A DNA stretch of 33,364 nt from an uncultured Arthrobacter sp. (lineage in GTDB: Bacteria; Actinomycetota; Actinomycetes; Actinomycetales; Micrococcaceae): positions 82,114-115,477 of the forward strand of contig NZ_CADCTE010000066.1 in the NCBI RefSeq assembly GCF_902805515.1. Direction: 5' to 3'. Positions within the stretch are counted from its first letter, which is position 1. Every line of letters starts with the position of its first letter. Of this stretch, positions 25,103-32,737 are shown in pieces. The translations under genes and the position numbers were made by a program. A model generated the notes under the pieces. That model was not told the DNA's origin and searched no databases. It was given only the letters and a program-made list of their open reading frames with translations.

Positions 25103-28100
25103 TCGGTGACCTGCTTTCCCTCGGCGCACAGCGGGCAGATCTCCGGAAGCCGGCACCCGCTGCCGCCGAATCCGGACCGGCCCGGATCGTGCACCGATTC
25201 GAACTCGGCGGCGGCCATCAGCAGCGCAGCCTCGCCGATCATGTCCTTCGCCCAGGTGTCCCCGGGTTCCAGGGGAGGCTGTTCCTGCACCGAGGCGCCC
25301 TTCGCCGTCGTCCCGAGCTGCACCAGTGCGGCGCCGCCCGGGGTGTCCGACCCGGCGGCGTCGAGCAGGCCGCCTTCGCCCACCGCCGCCTGGTAGGCCG
25401 CCAGCTGCGGGTGCTGGCCGAGCTCGGCCTTGGCCGGCGCGGACTTCCCCGTCTTCAGGTCCACCACCACGAGGCGGCCCGCGGCGTCGATTTCGAGCCT
25501 GTCGATCTGGCCCTTGAGCCGCGCCGTGCGCTCGGCGTCACCGGCCGGCACGGGGATGTCGACGGTGAAGTCGACCTCGGTGGCAACGAGGGACCGGCCG
25601 GCCTGGCGGGCGTCGACAACATAGGCGGCGAGCTTGCGCACCATGGTTTCGGCCCGCCGGTAGTCGAGCTTGCCCTCCCAGTTCTCCTTCATACCAAGGG
25701 TGGGCCAGCGGCGCTGCAGTTCGGCGACGTACTCTCCGCCGCTGGCGTGCGGCAGGTCCTGGGCGATCTGGTGCACCAGGGTGCCCAGCGAGCGGGCGAA
25801 GTCGGTGGCCGGTTCCCCGCCGGCGGCCGAGACGAACCAGTTCAGCGGGGAGCGGAGGACGGATTCGACCTTGGAGGGCGAGACCGGGATGGCCGCGTCG
25901 GGCGGGACCACAGGACCGTCGGAACTCAGCGGCAGCAGGCCCCACCACTGGGAGGGGTGCGCACCCGGCACCGGCGGTGAGACCCCGGCCATGCGGCCCA
26001 GGTGCAGGACTGCTTCCGCGGCCAGGGCCGGGCTCCGCGCCGGTTCCTGCACGAACTTGCGCAGTTCGGCCACCAGGGCGCGCAGCGTGAGGGGACGCTG
26101 CACCTCGGTGCGGGCCCGCTCGTCCACTCCCGGTGGCAGCGGGTCAACGAGGTCGAGGAACTGCGAGGGCTGCTCGTCCGGGGAGGACACCCCGATACAC
26201 AGCAGCTGCTCCGAGGCCCGCGAGACGGCGGTGGAGAAGGTCCGCAGCTCGTCGAACCGGATGTCCTGAAGCAGGCTCAGCGGGTCCCGGTGCTGGCGGA
26301 AGGAGGCGCCGTGGTCCAGCAGGGCGCGCAGTTCGCCCGATCCGAGCAGCTCCCCGCGCAGCCTCAGGTTGGGCCACACCCCTTCCTGCAGCCCGGCGAC
26401 GATCACCAGGGGCCAGTGCCGCCCGGCAGCGCTGGCCGGGGTCAGGACCGACACCGACGCCCGCCGGTGGGCCCGGGGGGCGAGGGTGTCCATCGGGAGT
26501 TCCTGGCTCAGGAGGTATTCGAGGAAGAGCCCCGCCGGGGCACCGGGCATCTGGTCGACGAACCGCTCGGCGGCCTGGAAGAGGGCAAGCACGGCATCGA
26601 GGTCGCGGTCGGCGCGGGCGGAGGACGGCCCTTCGGCGACGGCAGCGGCGGACCAGGTGGCGGAGAGGCCCGAGGCCGACCACAGCGCCCACACCACCGA
26701 CTCCGGGTCGCCCGCCGAGGCGAGCGCGCTCCGGCCCGCCTCGATCATCCGGGCGATGCGCTGCACCGGGCGCGCTTCCCGCGGCAGGGTGCCCGCCGGC
26801 ACGGGCGCCGACAGCAGCTCAACGAGGAGTTCGTCGCTGGTGCGCCCGCCGCCCTCGGTGAGCTCCTCACGGCGCAGCACCTGGCGCAGGCGCCGCAGCT
26901 CAAGCGGGCTGGCGCCGCCGATGCGTGAGGTGAGCAGCGAAACACACAACTCGGGGGTGATCCCGGTGGCGCCCACAATCACCGAGAAGATGTCCAGGAG
27001 GGGCCGGACGGCCGGTTCGTCGCGGATCGCCGTCTCGGCGGCGGGCACATTGACCGCGAGCCCCTGGGCGGTCAGGAACCGCTGGACCGCCTGGACCTGG
27101 CCGCCGTTGCGGACGATCACGGCGATGTCATCGAAGCTGCGGCCGTCGTACAGGTGCGCCTCGAGGATCCGCTGGGTGAGGTAGCGCTGTTCATGGAACA
27201 CGGAGTCGACGAGGTGGACCTCGACTCCGGGCGCCGCACCGGCCGGGACGGATCCGGCGTCGGGCGGAGTGGGACCGGTCCCTGGAGCCGGGTCCTCCCC
27301 TGCCCGCCCAACCTGCTCCGTTGACGGCCGCCCCGCCAGCTGGCGGTAGGCACTGCCGGCGCCGGCCGTGGCGATGCGGGAGGCGACATTCCGCCACGCC
27401 CCCAAAAGGTGCTCGTGCAGGGTGAAGGAGGTGGGAAGCACCACGGTGCGCAGGCCCTGGCCGGCGTCGAGCAGCTCCTCGAGCCGCCCGGTGAGCTCGG
27501 GCCGGGCACCGCGGAAACCCTGGACGGCGGTGTCGGGGCAGGAGGTGATGACCGCCTCGCTGCCCTGGGCCAGGAGGCCGAGCAGGGCGTGGATGGCCGG
27601 GTTCGCCTCCTGGTAGTCGTCGACGAGGATCAGTTTCAGCCGCGCCCGTTCCTCATCGAGGAACTCCGGGTCCTGCTCCAGCAGCTGGCGCGCCCCGGTG
27701 AGGATGCCAGCCGGGTCGAACGCCTCGGGCATCCTCAGGTCGAGGACATCGCGGTACTCCTGGTAGAGGGCGGCGGCCGCGCTCCAGTCGGGCCGGTCGA
27801 AGCGCAGGCCCCACGCGTGGAGTTCCTCGGCGGAGGCTCCGTACTCGCTGACCCGGTCAAAAAGCTCGCGGATCTCCTGCCGGAAGCCGCGCGTGCCCAG
27901 CGCCAGGGCCAGGCTGGCCGGCCAGGCCAGGGACGGAGCGCCCTCGCCGCCGTGGCCCGCGAGGAGCTCCTTGATGATGAGGTCCTGCTCGGCGCCCGAG
28001 AGCAGACGGGGAGGCCGGCTCAGATGGGGCATCCGGCCCTCGATCTTCGCGCGGCGGATCAGGTCGAAGGCGTAGGAGCCCCAGGTGCGGGCCGGGGCCG

Positions 28101-28413
28101 TGCTGAGGCTGCGGTCAAGGCTGCTGGTGAGCTGATCGCGCAGCCGTGCCGCTGCGGCGCGGGTAGGGGCCAGGAGCAGGAGCCCAGAGGGCTCGAGGAG
28201 GCCCGAGTTGATGCGGTGGACCGCCAGGTCGACGAGCAGCCGGGACTTCCCCGCCCCCGGGCCGCCGAGCACGAGCGTCCCGCCGGGGGCCGGCGGGGCG
28301 GTCACCACCGACGCCGCGTCCGCGAAGCCGCGCGGGCGGCCGGGAGAGCCCGGGTCGGTGAGCGCACCGGAGGTTTCGGCGTCGGTCCCGGGGCCGGAAA
28401 GGGTGGTGGTCAT
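25099..28413 (-). CDS. adnA: AdnA-type helicase-nuclease subunit
   Basis: 1104 residues, starting MTTTLSGPGTDAETS. Walker A is GGPGAGKS (50-57), Walker B LILVDDYQEAN (about 261-271). Later motor motifs are degenerate (for example VLTPASAAGRHWPLVIVAGLQEG), as expected of the weaker AdnA motor. The C-terminal nuclease keeps LGTLVHQ (His881), GQIDRLE (Asp971), Asp985-x-Lys987 in VVDLKTG, and Gln1003-x3-Tyr1007. Three cysteines end the protein (1087, 1093, 1096 in GCRLPEICPLC), recalling the Fe-S staple of AddB-type nucleases. The partner cysteine expected at the front of the domain is Ser855 (SPSKVESVLRSPLNWF). The only nearby SD-like stretch, TTAAGGC, sits very close to the ATG. The gene follows ATL by 30 nt and overlaps adnB by 4 nt. 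Confidence 0.92.
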   Translation of the reverse strand: MTTTLSGPGTDAETSGALTDPGSPGRPRGFADAASVVTAPPAPGGTLVLGGPGAGKSRLLVDLAVHRINSGLLEPSGLLLLAPTRAAAARLRDQLTSSLDRSLSTAPARTWGSYAFDLIRRAKIEGRMPHLSRPPRLLSGAEQDLIIKELLAGHGGEGAPSLAWPASLALALGTRGFRQEIRELFDRVSEYGASAEELHAWGLRFDRPDWSAAAALYQEYRDVLDLRMPEAFDPAGILTGARQLLEQDPEFLDEERARLKLILVDDYQEANPAIHALLGLLAQGSEAVITSCPDTAVQGFRGARPELTGRLEELLDAGQGLRTVVLPTSFTLHEHLLGAWRNVASRIATAGAGSAYRQLAGRPSTEQVGRAGEDPAPGTGPTPPDAGSVPAGAAPGVEVHLVDSVFHEQRYLTQRILEAHLYDGRSFDDIAVIVRNGGQVQAVQRFLTAQGLAVNVPAAETAIRDEPAVRPLLDIFSVIVGATGITPELCVSLLTSRIGGASPLELRRLRQVLRREELTEGGGRTSDELLVELLSAPVPAGTLPREARPVQRIARMIEAGRSALASAGDPESVVWALWSASGLSATWSAAAVAEGPSSARADRDLDAVLALFQAAERFVDQMPGAPAGLFLEYLLSQELPMDTLAPRAHRRASVSVLTPASAAGRHWPLVIVAGLQEGVWPNLRLRGELLGSGELRALLDHGASFRQHRDPLSLLQDIRFDELRTFSTAVSRASEQLLCIGVSSPDEQPSQFLDLVDPLPPGVDERARTEVQRPLTLRALVAELRKFVQEPARSPALAAEAVLHLGRMAGVSPPVPGAHPSQWWGLLPLSSDGPVVPPDAAIPVSPSKVESVLRSPLNWFVSAAGGEPATDFARSLGTLVHQIAQDLPHASGGEYVAELQRRWPTLGMKENWEGKLDYRRAETMVRKLAAYVVDARQAGRSLVATEVDFTVDIPVPAGDAERTARLKGQIDRLEIDAAGRLVVVDLKTGKSAPAKAELGQHPQLAAYQAAVGEGGLLDAAGSDTPGGAALVQLGTTAKGASVQEQPPLEPGDTWAKDMIGEAALLMAAAEFESVHDPGRSGFGGSGCRLPEICPLCAEGKQVTE

Positions 28414-28443
28414 GCCTTAAGCCCATCACGAGGTACCGACAAT

Positions 28444-28851
28444 TCAGGCCAGGGTCGGCGCTGTGTCGGTCTCGGACTGCCCGCGCAGCCGCTCCCGGAT
28501 CCGCGTCAGCTCGCCCAGCTCCTCCGGCGAGGGGGTCCACCGGGCGGAGCGGAGATCGACGGCGTAGTCGCCGTCCCGCTCCCGGCCGCCCCGGGCGGCG
28601 CGCAGCGGGGTACCCTCGGCGGCGTAGTGGGGGTGTGCCTCCCCGGCGAGCCCGCGGGGAGGAAATCCACCCGCCCGGATCACGCGCCACCAGGGCACGG
28701 CCGATCCGCTGCGGCTCATCGCCGCTCCGACCTGCCGCGGCCCCCCGCTCTCGAGCAGTTCGGCGATATCCCCATAGGTCAGCACGAACGCCGGCGGGAT
28801 GAGCCGGGCCACGTCGAGCACCGACTCCTGATAGTCGGCAGCGCTCCTCAT
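28444..28851 (-). CDS. Alkyltransferase-like (ATL) protein
   Basis: 135 residues. ATL proteins bind O6-alkylguanine without repairing it and hand the lesion to nucleotide excision repair. The fold matches the MGMT C-terminal domain: VARLIPPAFVLTYGDIAELLE, then GGPRQVGAAMSRSG. The acceptor loop reads V-P-W54-W55-R-V-I, so tryptophan stands where true methyltransferases have the alkyl-accepting Cys (PCHR). There is therefore no transferase chemistry, and annotation as 'methylated-DNA-cysteine methyltransferase' would be wrong. The ATG was chosen because it starts the conserved block and lies 7 nt after a TAGGCT -10 box. It is probably the first gene of an ATL-adnA-adnB transcript; in mycobacteria ATL (Rv3204) is also next to adnAB (from memory). 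Confidence 0.92.
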   Translation of the reverse strand: MRSAADYQESVLDVARLIPPAFVLTYGDIAELLESGGPRQVGAAMSRSGSAVPWWRVIRAGGFPPRGLAGEAHPHYAAEGTPLRAARGGRERDGDYAVDLRSARWTPSPEELGELTRIRERLRGQSETDTAPTLA

Positions 28852-28858
28852 GGCTTCA

Positions 28859-28864
28859 AGCCTA
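28859..28864 (-). promoter_or_regulatory. -10 box of ATL-adnAB, probably leaderless
   Basis: TAGGCT on the minus strand ends exactly 7 nt before the ATL ATG. There is no Shine-Dalgarno sequence in the gap (TGAAGCC). Confidence 0.45.
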
Positions 28865-28902
28865 GCCGGAGCGTCGCCACCGGAAACGTCGGTGGCTGCC
28901 GT

Positions 28903-28908
28903 TAGCGT
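28903..28908 (+). promoter_or_regulatory. -10 box of the exonuclease gene, probably leaderless
   Basis: TAGCGT ends exactly 7 nt before ATG 28916. No ribosome site is present. It is arranged back to back with the ATL promoter within 64 bp. Confidence 0.45.
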
Positions 28909-28915
28909 GGAATCC

Positions 28916-29629
28916 ATGACCAGCTGGCACTCCCTCCCCCGGGCAGGGTTCGACCTCGAAACCACCGGGCGCGATCCGTTGGACGCCCGTATCGTCACGG
29001 CCTCCATCCTGGTTGTGGACGGCGGCGGATCCGTCGTTGAGCAGCATGAGTGGCTTGCGGATCCGGCGGTGGACATCCCGGAGGAAGCCGCGGCGATCCA
29101 CGGCATCAGCACCGCCTACGCGCGGGCCCACGGCCAGCCGGCCGGCACCGTGGTGGCGGAGGCGGCAGCGGTCCTGCGGCGGCTGTTCTCCTCCGGCGTG
29201 CCCGTGCTGGCGTTCAATGCCCGGTACGACTTCACGGTCCTTGCCCGCGAGAGCGCCCGGTACGGGCTCGATGCGCCCGCGCCGTCGCCGGTGCTCGACC
29301 CGTATGTGATGGATAAGCAGGTCGACCGCTACCGGCGCGGCAAGCGGACCCTGACGGCCATGTGCGAGCACTACGGGATCGAGTTCGAAAACGCCCACAC
29401 CTCGGCCGCCGACGTGCTGGCCACCCTGCGCGTCGCCGAAACCCTCGCGGTCCGCTACCCGAGCCTCGCCCGGCCCGCCGAAGACCTGCACGAAGCACAG
29501 GTGGTGTGGGCCGACCGTCAGGCCGCGAGCCTTGAGGAGTACCTGCGGCGTGCCGACCCGGAAGTGGTCGTGGAGCGCGCCTGGCCGGTGATTCCCGACC
29601 CGGCGGAGACCCTCCTCGTCGCCGGCTGA
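28916..29629 (+). CDS. DEDDh 3'-5' exonuclease (DnaQ-like)
   Basis: 237 residues from ATG 28916 (MTSWHSLPRAGFDLETTGRD). All exonuclease motifs are present: ExoI Asp13-x-Glu15 in GFDLETTG, ExoII Asp105 in LAFNARYDFTVL, and ExoIII His161-x4-Asp166 in HTSAADVLATL, making it DEDDh. The size fits a stand-alone enzyme, and there is no UvrC-like or polymerase domain. Proteins of this type are often annotated 'DNA polymerase III subunit epsilon', but nothing here shows replisome binding, and RNA or DNA trimming is equally possible. It is divergent from ATL-adnAB and ahead of metNIQ, from which a terminator separates it. Confidence 0.92.
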   Translation: MTSWHSLPRAGFDLETTGRDPLDARIVTASILVVDGGGSVVEQHEWLADPAVDIPEEAAAIHGISTAYARAHGQPAGTVVAEAAAVLRRLFSSGVPVLAFNARYDFTVLARESARYGLDAPAPSPVLDPYVMDKQVDRYRRGKRTLTAMCEHYGIEFENAHTSAADVLATLRVAETLAVRYPSLARPAEDLHEAQVVWADRQAASLEEYLRRADPEVVVERAWPVIPDPAETLLVAG

Positions 29630-29709
29630 GCAGGCCCCGGGCATCGAACTGCCCCGCGCGGAGTTCCGGGAGCACCCGAAAGAGGTTCCGGAAGGGCCCC
29701 GGAGTGACC

Positions 29710-29747
29710 GGAGCAGGGCCGGCGGAGGACCGGGCTCCAACTTTTTT
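29710..29747 (+). terminator. Terminator between the exonuclease and metN
   Basis: GGAGC pairs with GCTCC, and inside it CCGG pairs with CCGG around a purine-rich loop. CTTTTTT follows three bases later, one of the few T-runs in this GC-rich window. Confidence 0.6.
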
Positions 29748-29760
29748 ACGGTGCATGACG

Positions 29761-29824
29761 CACACCGGTGTGACCCGGCACACACAATTTCGCCGGCCCT
29801 TTGGTCCATGCGACCATCGAAGGG
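29761..29824 (+). promoter_or_regulatory. metN upstream region: 12-bp palindrome and leader hairpin
   Basis: CACACCGGTGTG (29761-29772) is a perfect palindrome, a candidate operator. Downstream CCCTTTGGTC (29797-29806) pairs with GACCA and AAGGG (29812-29824) as a 10-bp stem with a 3-nt bulge and a CATGC loop. I find no match to known SAM riboswitch cores (no GGCAACC-type element). Confidence 0.4.
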
Positions 29825-29881
29825 TTATCCAAGTGCCGCAGCGCCGCGCCGAATCCATTTCCAGCCAAGCCATGAGGATCC

Positions 29882-30889
29882 ATGATTACGGTTACTGAGC
29901 TGCGCAAGTCCTACCGCCAGGGCGGACGCACCATTGACGCCCTCGACGGCGTCAGCCTTGAGGTTCCGCGCGGAACGATTCACGGCGTCATCGGTCATTC
30001 CGGAGCCGGCAAGTCGACACTGGTCCGCTGCCTGACCCTGCTCGACCGCCCCACATCCGGCTCGGTCTCCATCGACGGCCGGGACCTCACCTCCATCAAG
30101 GACTCCGAGGTGCGTTCGGCGCGCCGCCGGATCGGCATGGTCTTCCAGCACGCCAACCTCCTTGACTCCCGCACCGCCGCGGGCAACGTCGCCCTGCCTC
30201 TGGAACTCGTGCGGCTCTCCAAGAGCGAAAAGGACGCGAAGGTCGCCCGCCTGCTCGGCCTCGTCGGCCTTGCGGAGTTCGCTGATGCCTACCCTTCCCA
30301 GCTCTCCGGCGGCCAGCGGCAGCGGGTGGGCATCGCCAGGGCGCTCGCCGCGGATCCGACGGTGCTGCTGTGCGACGAGCCGACCTCGGCCCTCGACCCG
30401 GCCACGACCGATGAGATCCTCGACCTGATCCGTGACCTGGCGGACACCCTCGGCCTGACCGTCCTGATCATCACCCACGAAATGAACGTCGTGAAGCGGA
30501 TCTGCGACTCCGTCTCGCTGCTGGAGAAGGGCCGCGTCGTGGAACAGGGCCCCCTGCGCGAGGTGGCCGGTTCCCTCAACGGAAGGCTGGTCCAGGCGCT
30601 GCTGCCGCTGCCGCCCCACAACCCGTCCGGCACGGGCCCTGTCCTCGACCTGCTCACGGCAGGCGGCTCCGGCTCGGGCCCGGTACTCTCCGAACTCTCC
30701 CGCCGCTTCTCCCTCGACGTGACCCTCCTCGCAGGGAGCGTCGAAACCCTCGCCGGCGAGCAGTTCTCACGGATGCGCGTGGGGCTGGCACCGGCCGCCG
30801 AGGACAACGCTCCGGCCGAACCCCTTGAATTGAACGAGGTGGTATCCCACCTTCGGGCCCGCGGAGTCACGGTGGAGGTGGCGGCATGA
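29882..30889 (+). CDS. metN: Methionine ABC importer ATP-binding protein
   Basis: 335 residues, ATG after TGAGGATCC. MetN drives uptake of D- and L-methionine through MetI with MetQ as the binding lipoprotein. The ATPase domain shows Walker A GHSGAGKST (38-46), signature LSGGQRQR (141-148) and Walker B VLLCDEPTS (161-169, Glu166). The C-terminal part (about 265-335) is the NIL/ACT-like domain that senses internal methionine and causes trans-inhibition; VTLLAGSVETLAGEQFSRMRVGL and VVSHLRARGVTVEV belong to it. The stop overlaps the metI start (ATGA). Regulation is probably both transcriptional (see upstream dyads) and by substrate feedback at the NIL domain. Confidence 0.95.
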   Translation: MITVTELRKSYRQGGRTIDALDGVSLEVPRGTIHGVIGHSGAGKSTLVRCLTLLDRPTSGSVSIDGRDLTSIKDSEVRSARRRIGMVFQHANLLDSRTAAGNVALPLELVRLSKSEKDAKVARLLGLVGLAEFADAYPSQLSGGQRQRVGIARALAADPTVLLCDEPTSALDPATTDEILDLIRDLADTLGLTVLIITHEMNVVKRICDSVSLLEKGRVVEQGPLREVAGSLNGRLVQALLPLPPHNPSGTGPVLDLLTAGGSGSGPVLSELSRRFSLDVTLLAGSVETLAGEQFSRMRVGLAPAAEDNAPAEPLELNEVVSHLRARGVTVEVAA

Positions 30890-31629
30890 ACTTCCTTGAG
30901 CAGATCGCAAACAATCCCGGGCTGACCGAGGCGCTGCCCAAGGAGTTCGCCGCAACGCTTCAGATGATCAGCATCTCCGGTTTCTTCACGGTGCTCATCG
31001 GACTCCCCCTCGGGGTCTTCCTCATCGCGAGTGCGCCGGGCGGGCTCCGCCCGATGCCGGTGACCCACCGCATCCTCTCGGATGTCGTCGTGAACATCAC
31101 GCGCTCGGTCCCGTTCGCGATCCTGATGGTCTCCCTCATTCCGCTGGCACGCCTGATCACCGGCACCTCGATCGGCCCGGTCGCGGCCTCGGTGTCGCTG
31201 AGCATCGGCAGCATCCCGTTCTTCGCCCGGATCGTCGAGACGAGCCTGCGCGACGTCGCCACCGGCAAGATCGATGCGGCCCTGGTGATGGGATCCACCC
31301 GCATGCAGGTGATCCGCAAGGTGCTCCTCCCCGAGGCCCTGCCCGGGCTCATCGCCGGTTTCACCTCCACCCTCGTCGCCCTCGTCGGATACTCGGCGAT
31401 GGCCGGCATCATCGGCGGCGGCGGCCTGGGCCGGCTCGCCTACAACTACGGGCTCCAGCGCTTCGATACCACCGTGATGGTGGTGATCATCGTGATCATC
31501 GTCGCGATCGTCCAGCTGATCCAGCTGGCCGGGGACCGGGCCATGGCCCGGGTGGACCACCGCAACGCCGCGACCGCGGGGGCGGGACGGCGCCGCCGGC
31601 GCGCCCCGGTGCCCGAGGTCTCCGCCTAA
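30886..31629 (+). CDS. metI: Methionine ABC importer permease
   Basis: 247 residues; the ATG overlaps the metN stop by 4 nt, with GGAGGTGG as ribosome site. It is an integral membrane protein with five predicted helices. The cytoplasmic coupling (EAA-type) loop is clear in ALVMGSTRMQVIRKVLLPEALPGLIAG. The C terminus is unusually basic (RRRRRAPVP). It acts as a homodimer with two MetN subunits. Unlike in many bacteria, metQ does not follow directly: a 192-bp gap with a tandem repeat array intervenes. Confidence 0.95.
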   Translation: MNFLEQIANNPGLTEALPKEFAATLQMISISGFFTVLIGLPLGVFLIASAPGGLRPMPVTHRILSDVVVNITRSVPFAILMVSLIPLARLITGTSIGPVAASVSLSIGSIPFFARIVETSLRDVATGKIDAALVMGSTRMQVIRKVLLPEALPGLIAGFTSTLVALVGYSAMAGIIGGGGLGRLAYNYGLQRFDTTVMVVIIVIIVAIVQLIQLAGDRAMARVDHRNAATAGAGRRRRRAPVPEVSA

Positions 31630-31634
31630 CCAGG

Positions 31635-31711
31635 CCTCGTCCACCGAGGTTTCGACTCCACCGGGTTTCGACTCCACCGGGTTTCGACTCCACCGGGTTT
31701 CGACCCACGCA
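31635..31711 (+). repeat. 16-bp tandem array with leading hairpin in the metI-metQ gap
   Basis: A CCTCG-TCCAC-CGAGG hairpin (31635-31649) runs into GGTTTCGACTCCACCG three times exactly (31648-31695) and a diverged copy GGTTTCGACCCACGCA (31696-31711), with GGTTTCCGCA as a trace of a fifth. It is inside the operon, between permease and binding protein. Confidence 0.9.
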
Positions 31712-31821
31712 GGTTTCCGCATGCCGGACCACCATCCGGCCGCTGCGGTACGGCAGCCAGTAGCCGCTAGCTGCCCCGTTTCCGGCCCCTGGGCGCCGGA
31801 CTTCCGAAAGGAAACGCACCC

Positions 31822-32664
31822 GTGCGTAAACTGCTCTCCCTTGCCGCCACCGGCCTTGCAGCCACCCTCACGCTCTCCGCCTGCGGCGCCTCCGCTGCCG
31901 AAAGCGAGACCGTCGAATCCCTGGATCCGGCCAACCCCGTGACCGTGACGGTCGGTGCCAGCCCGCTGCCCCACGCCCGCATCCTCGAATTCGTTGACGA
32001 GAACCTCGCCGAGGAAAGCGGCATCGACCTCGACATCGTTGAGTTCGACGACTACACCACCCCAAACATCGCCCTGAAGGACGGGGACCTCGACGCCAAC
32101 TACTTCCAGCACCTGCCCTACTTCGAGCAGCAGGTGGAGGGCCAGGGCTACGAGTTCTCCCACGGGGAGGGCGTCCACATCGAGCCGTACGCCGCCTTCT
32201 CGGAGAAGCACGACGACGTCTCCGAGCTTCCCGAGGGAGCCCGGATCGCCATCACCAACGACCCCTCCAACCAGGCCCGTGCGCTGACCCTGCTGCAGGA
32301 AGCCGGGCTGCTGACGGGCATCGAGGAGGAGGCCTCGGTCCTCGCGCTCACCGAGGCGCAGAACCCGAACGGCTACGAGTTCGTCGAGAACCAGCCGGAG
32401 CTGCTGCTCAACGACGTCAAGGACCCGTCGGTGGACCTGGCGATCATCAACGGCAACTACATCCTCGACGCCGGGCTCAACACCGACGACGCCCTGATCG
32501 TGGAGTCGACGGAGGAGAACCCGTACGCGAACTTCCTGGCCTGGAACACCTCTTCCGAGGGTGATGCCCGGATCGAGAAGCTCGACGAGCTGCTCCACTC
32601 CGACGAGGTCCGCGCCTTCATCGAGGAGCAGTGGCCCAGCGGAGACGTCACCCCCGCGTTCTAG
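31822..32664 (+). CDS. metQ: Methionine-binding lipoprotein
   Basis: 280 residues from GTG 31822, with AAAGGAAA about 10 nt upstream. The signal peptide ends in a lipobox LSAC with Cys21 as the lipidation site, so the mature protein is anchored to the outer face of the membrane. The NlpA/MetQ family fold is clear: TVTVGASPLPHARILEFV, GIDLDIVEFDDYTTPNIALKDGDLDANYFQHLPYF, then RIAITNDPSNQARALTLLQEAGL and AIINGNYILDAGL. The aromatic/Asn positions that hold the substrate amino acid in MetQ are compatible with methionine. The distance from metI (192 bp) and the intervening repeats would allow a separate promoter or differential mRNA stability, giving more binding protein than permease. Confidence 0.94.
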   Translation: MRKLLSLAATGLAATLTLSACGASAAESETVESLDPANPVTVTVGASPLPHARILEFVDENLAEESGIDLDIVEFDDYTTPNIALKDGDLDANYFQHLPYFEQQVEGQGYEFSHGEGVHIEPYAAFSEKHDDVSELPEGARIAITNDPSNQARALTLLQEAGLLTGIEEEASVLALTEAQNPNGYEFVENQPELLLNDVKDPSVDLAIINGNYILDAGLNTDDALIVESTEENPYANFLAWNTSSEGDARIEKLDELLHSDEVRAFIEEQWPSGDVTPAF

Positions 32665-32677
32665 GCGGTACCTCCCC

Positions 32678-32737
32678 GCTTAGACACCCACTGCTTAAAG
32701 ATCCACCGCTTCAACATCCACTGCTTAAATATCCACT
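32678..32737. repeat. Four 15-bp tandem units behind metQ
   Basis: GCTTAGACACCCACT, GCTTAAAGATCCACC, GCTTCAACATCCACT and GCTTAAATATCCACT run head to tail, starting 14 nt after the metQ stop. The fourth unit is the outer left arm of the hairpin that follows. Confidence 0.9.

Noticed and set aside
21614-25396. 1260-codon plus-strand open frame antisense to adnB
   Set aside because: It is a shadow of the helicase-nuclease gene, with low-complexity composition and no start signal.
21647-28413. RecB/RecC or AddA/AddB
   Set aside because: Both subunits have a UvrD-like motor with a C-terminal nuclease, in the order adnA-adnB, next to ATL; this is the AdnAB plan.
28444-28851. O6-methylguanine-DNA methyltransferase
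   Set aside because: The alkyl-accepting Cys is replaced by Trp (VPWWRV), so it is an ATL protein.
29640-29881. SAM riboswitch upstream of metN
   Set aside because: I looked for SAM-I/SAM-IV type conserved cores and found none; only an unrelated bulged hairpin is visible.
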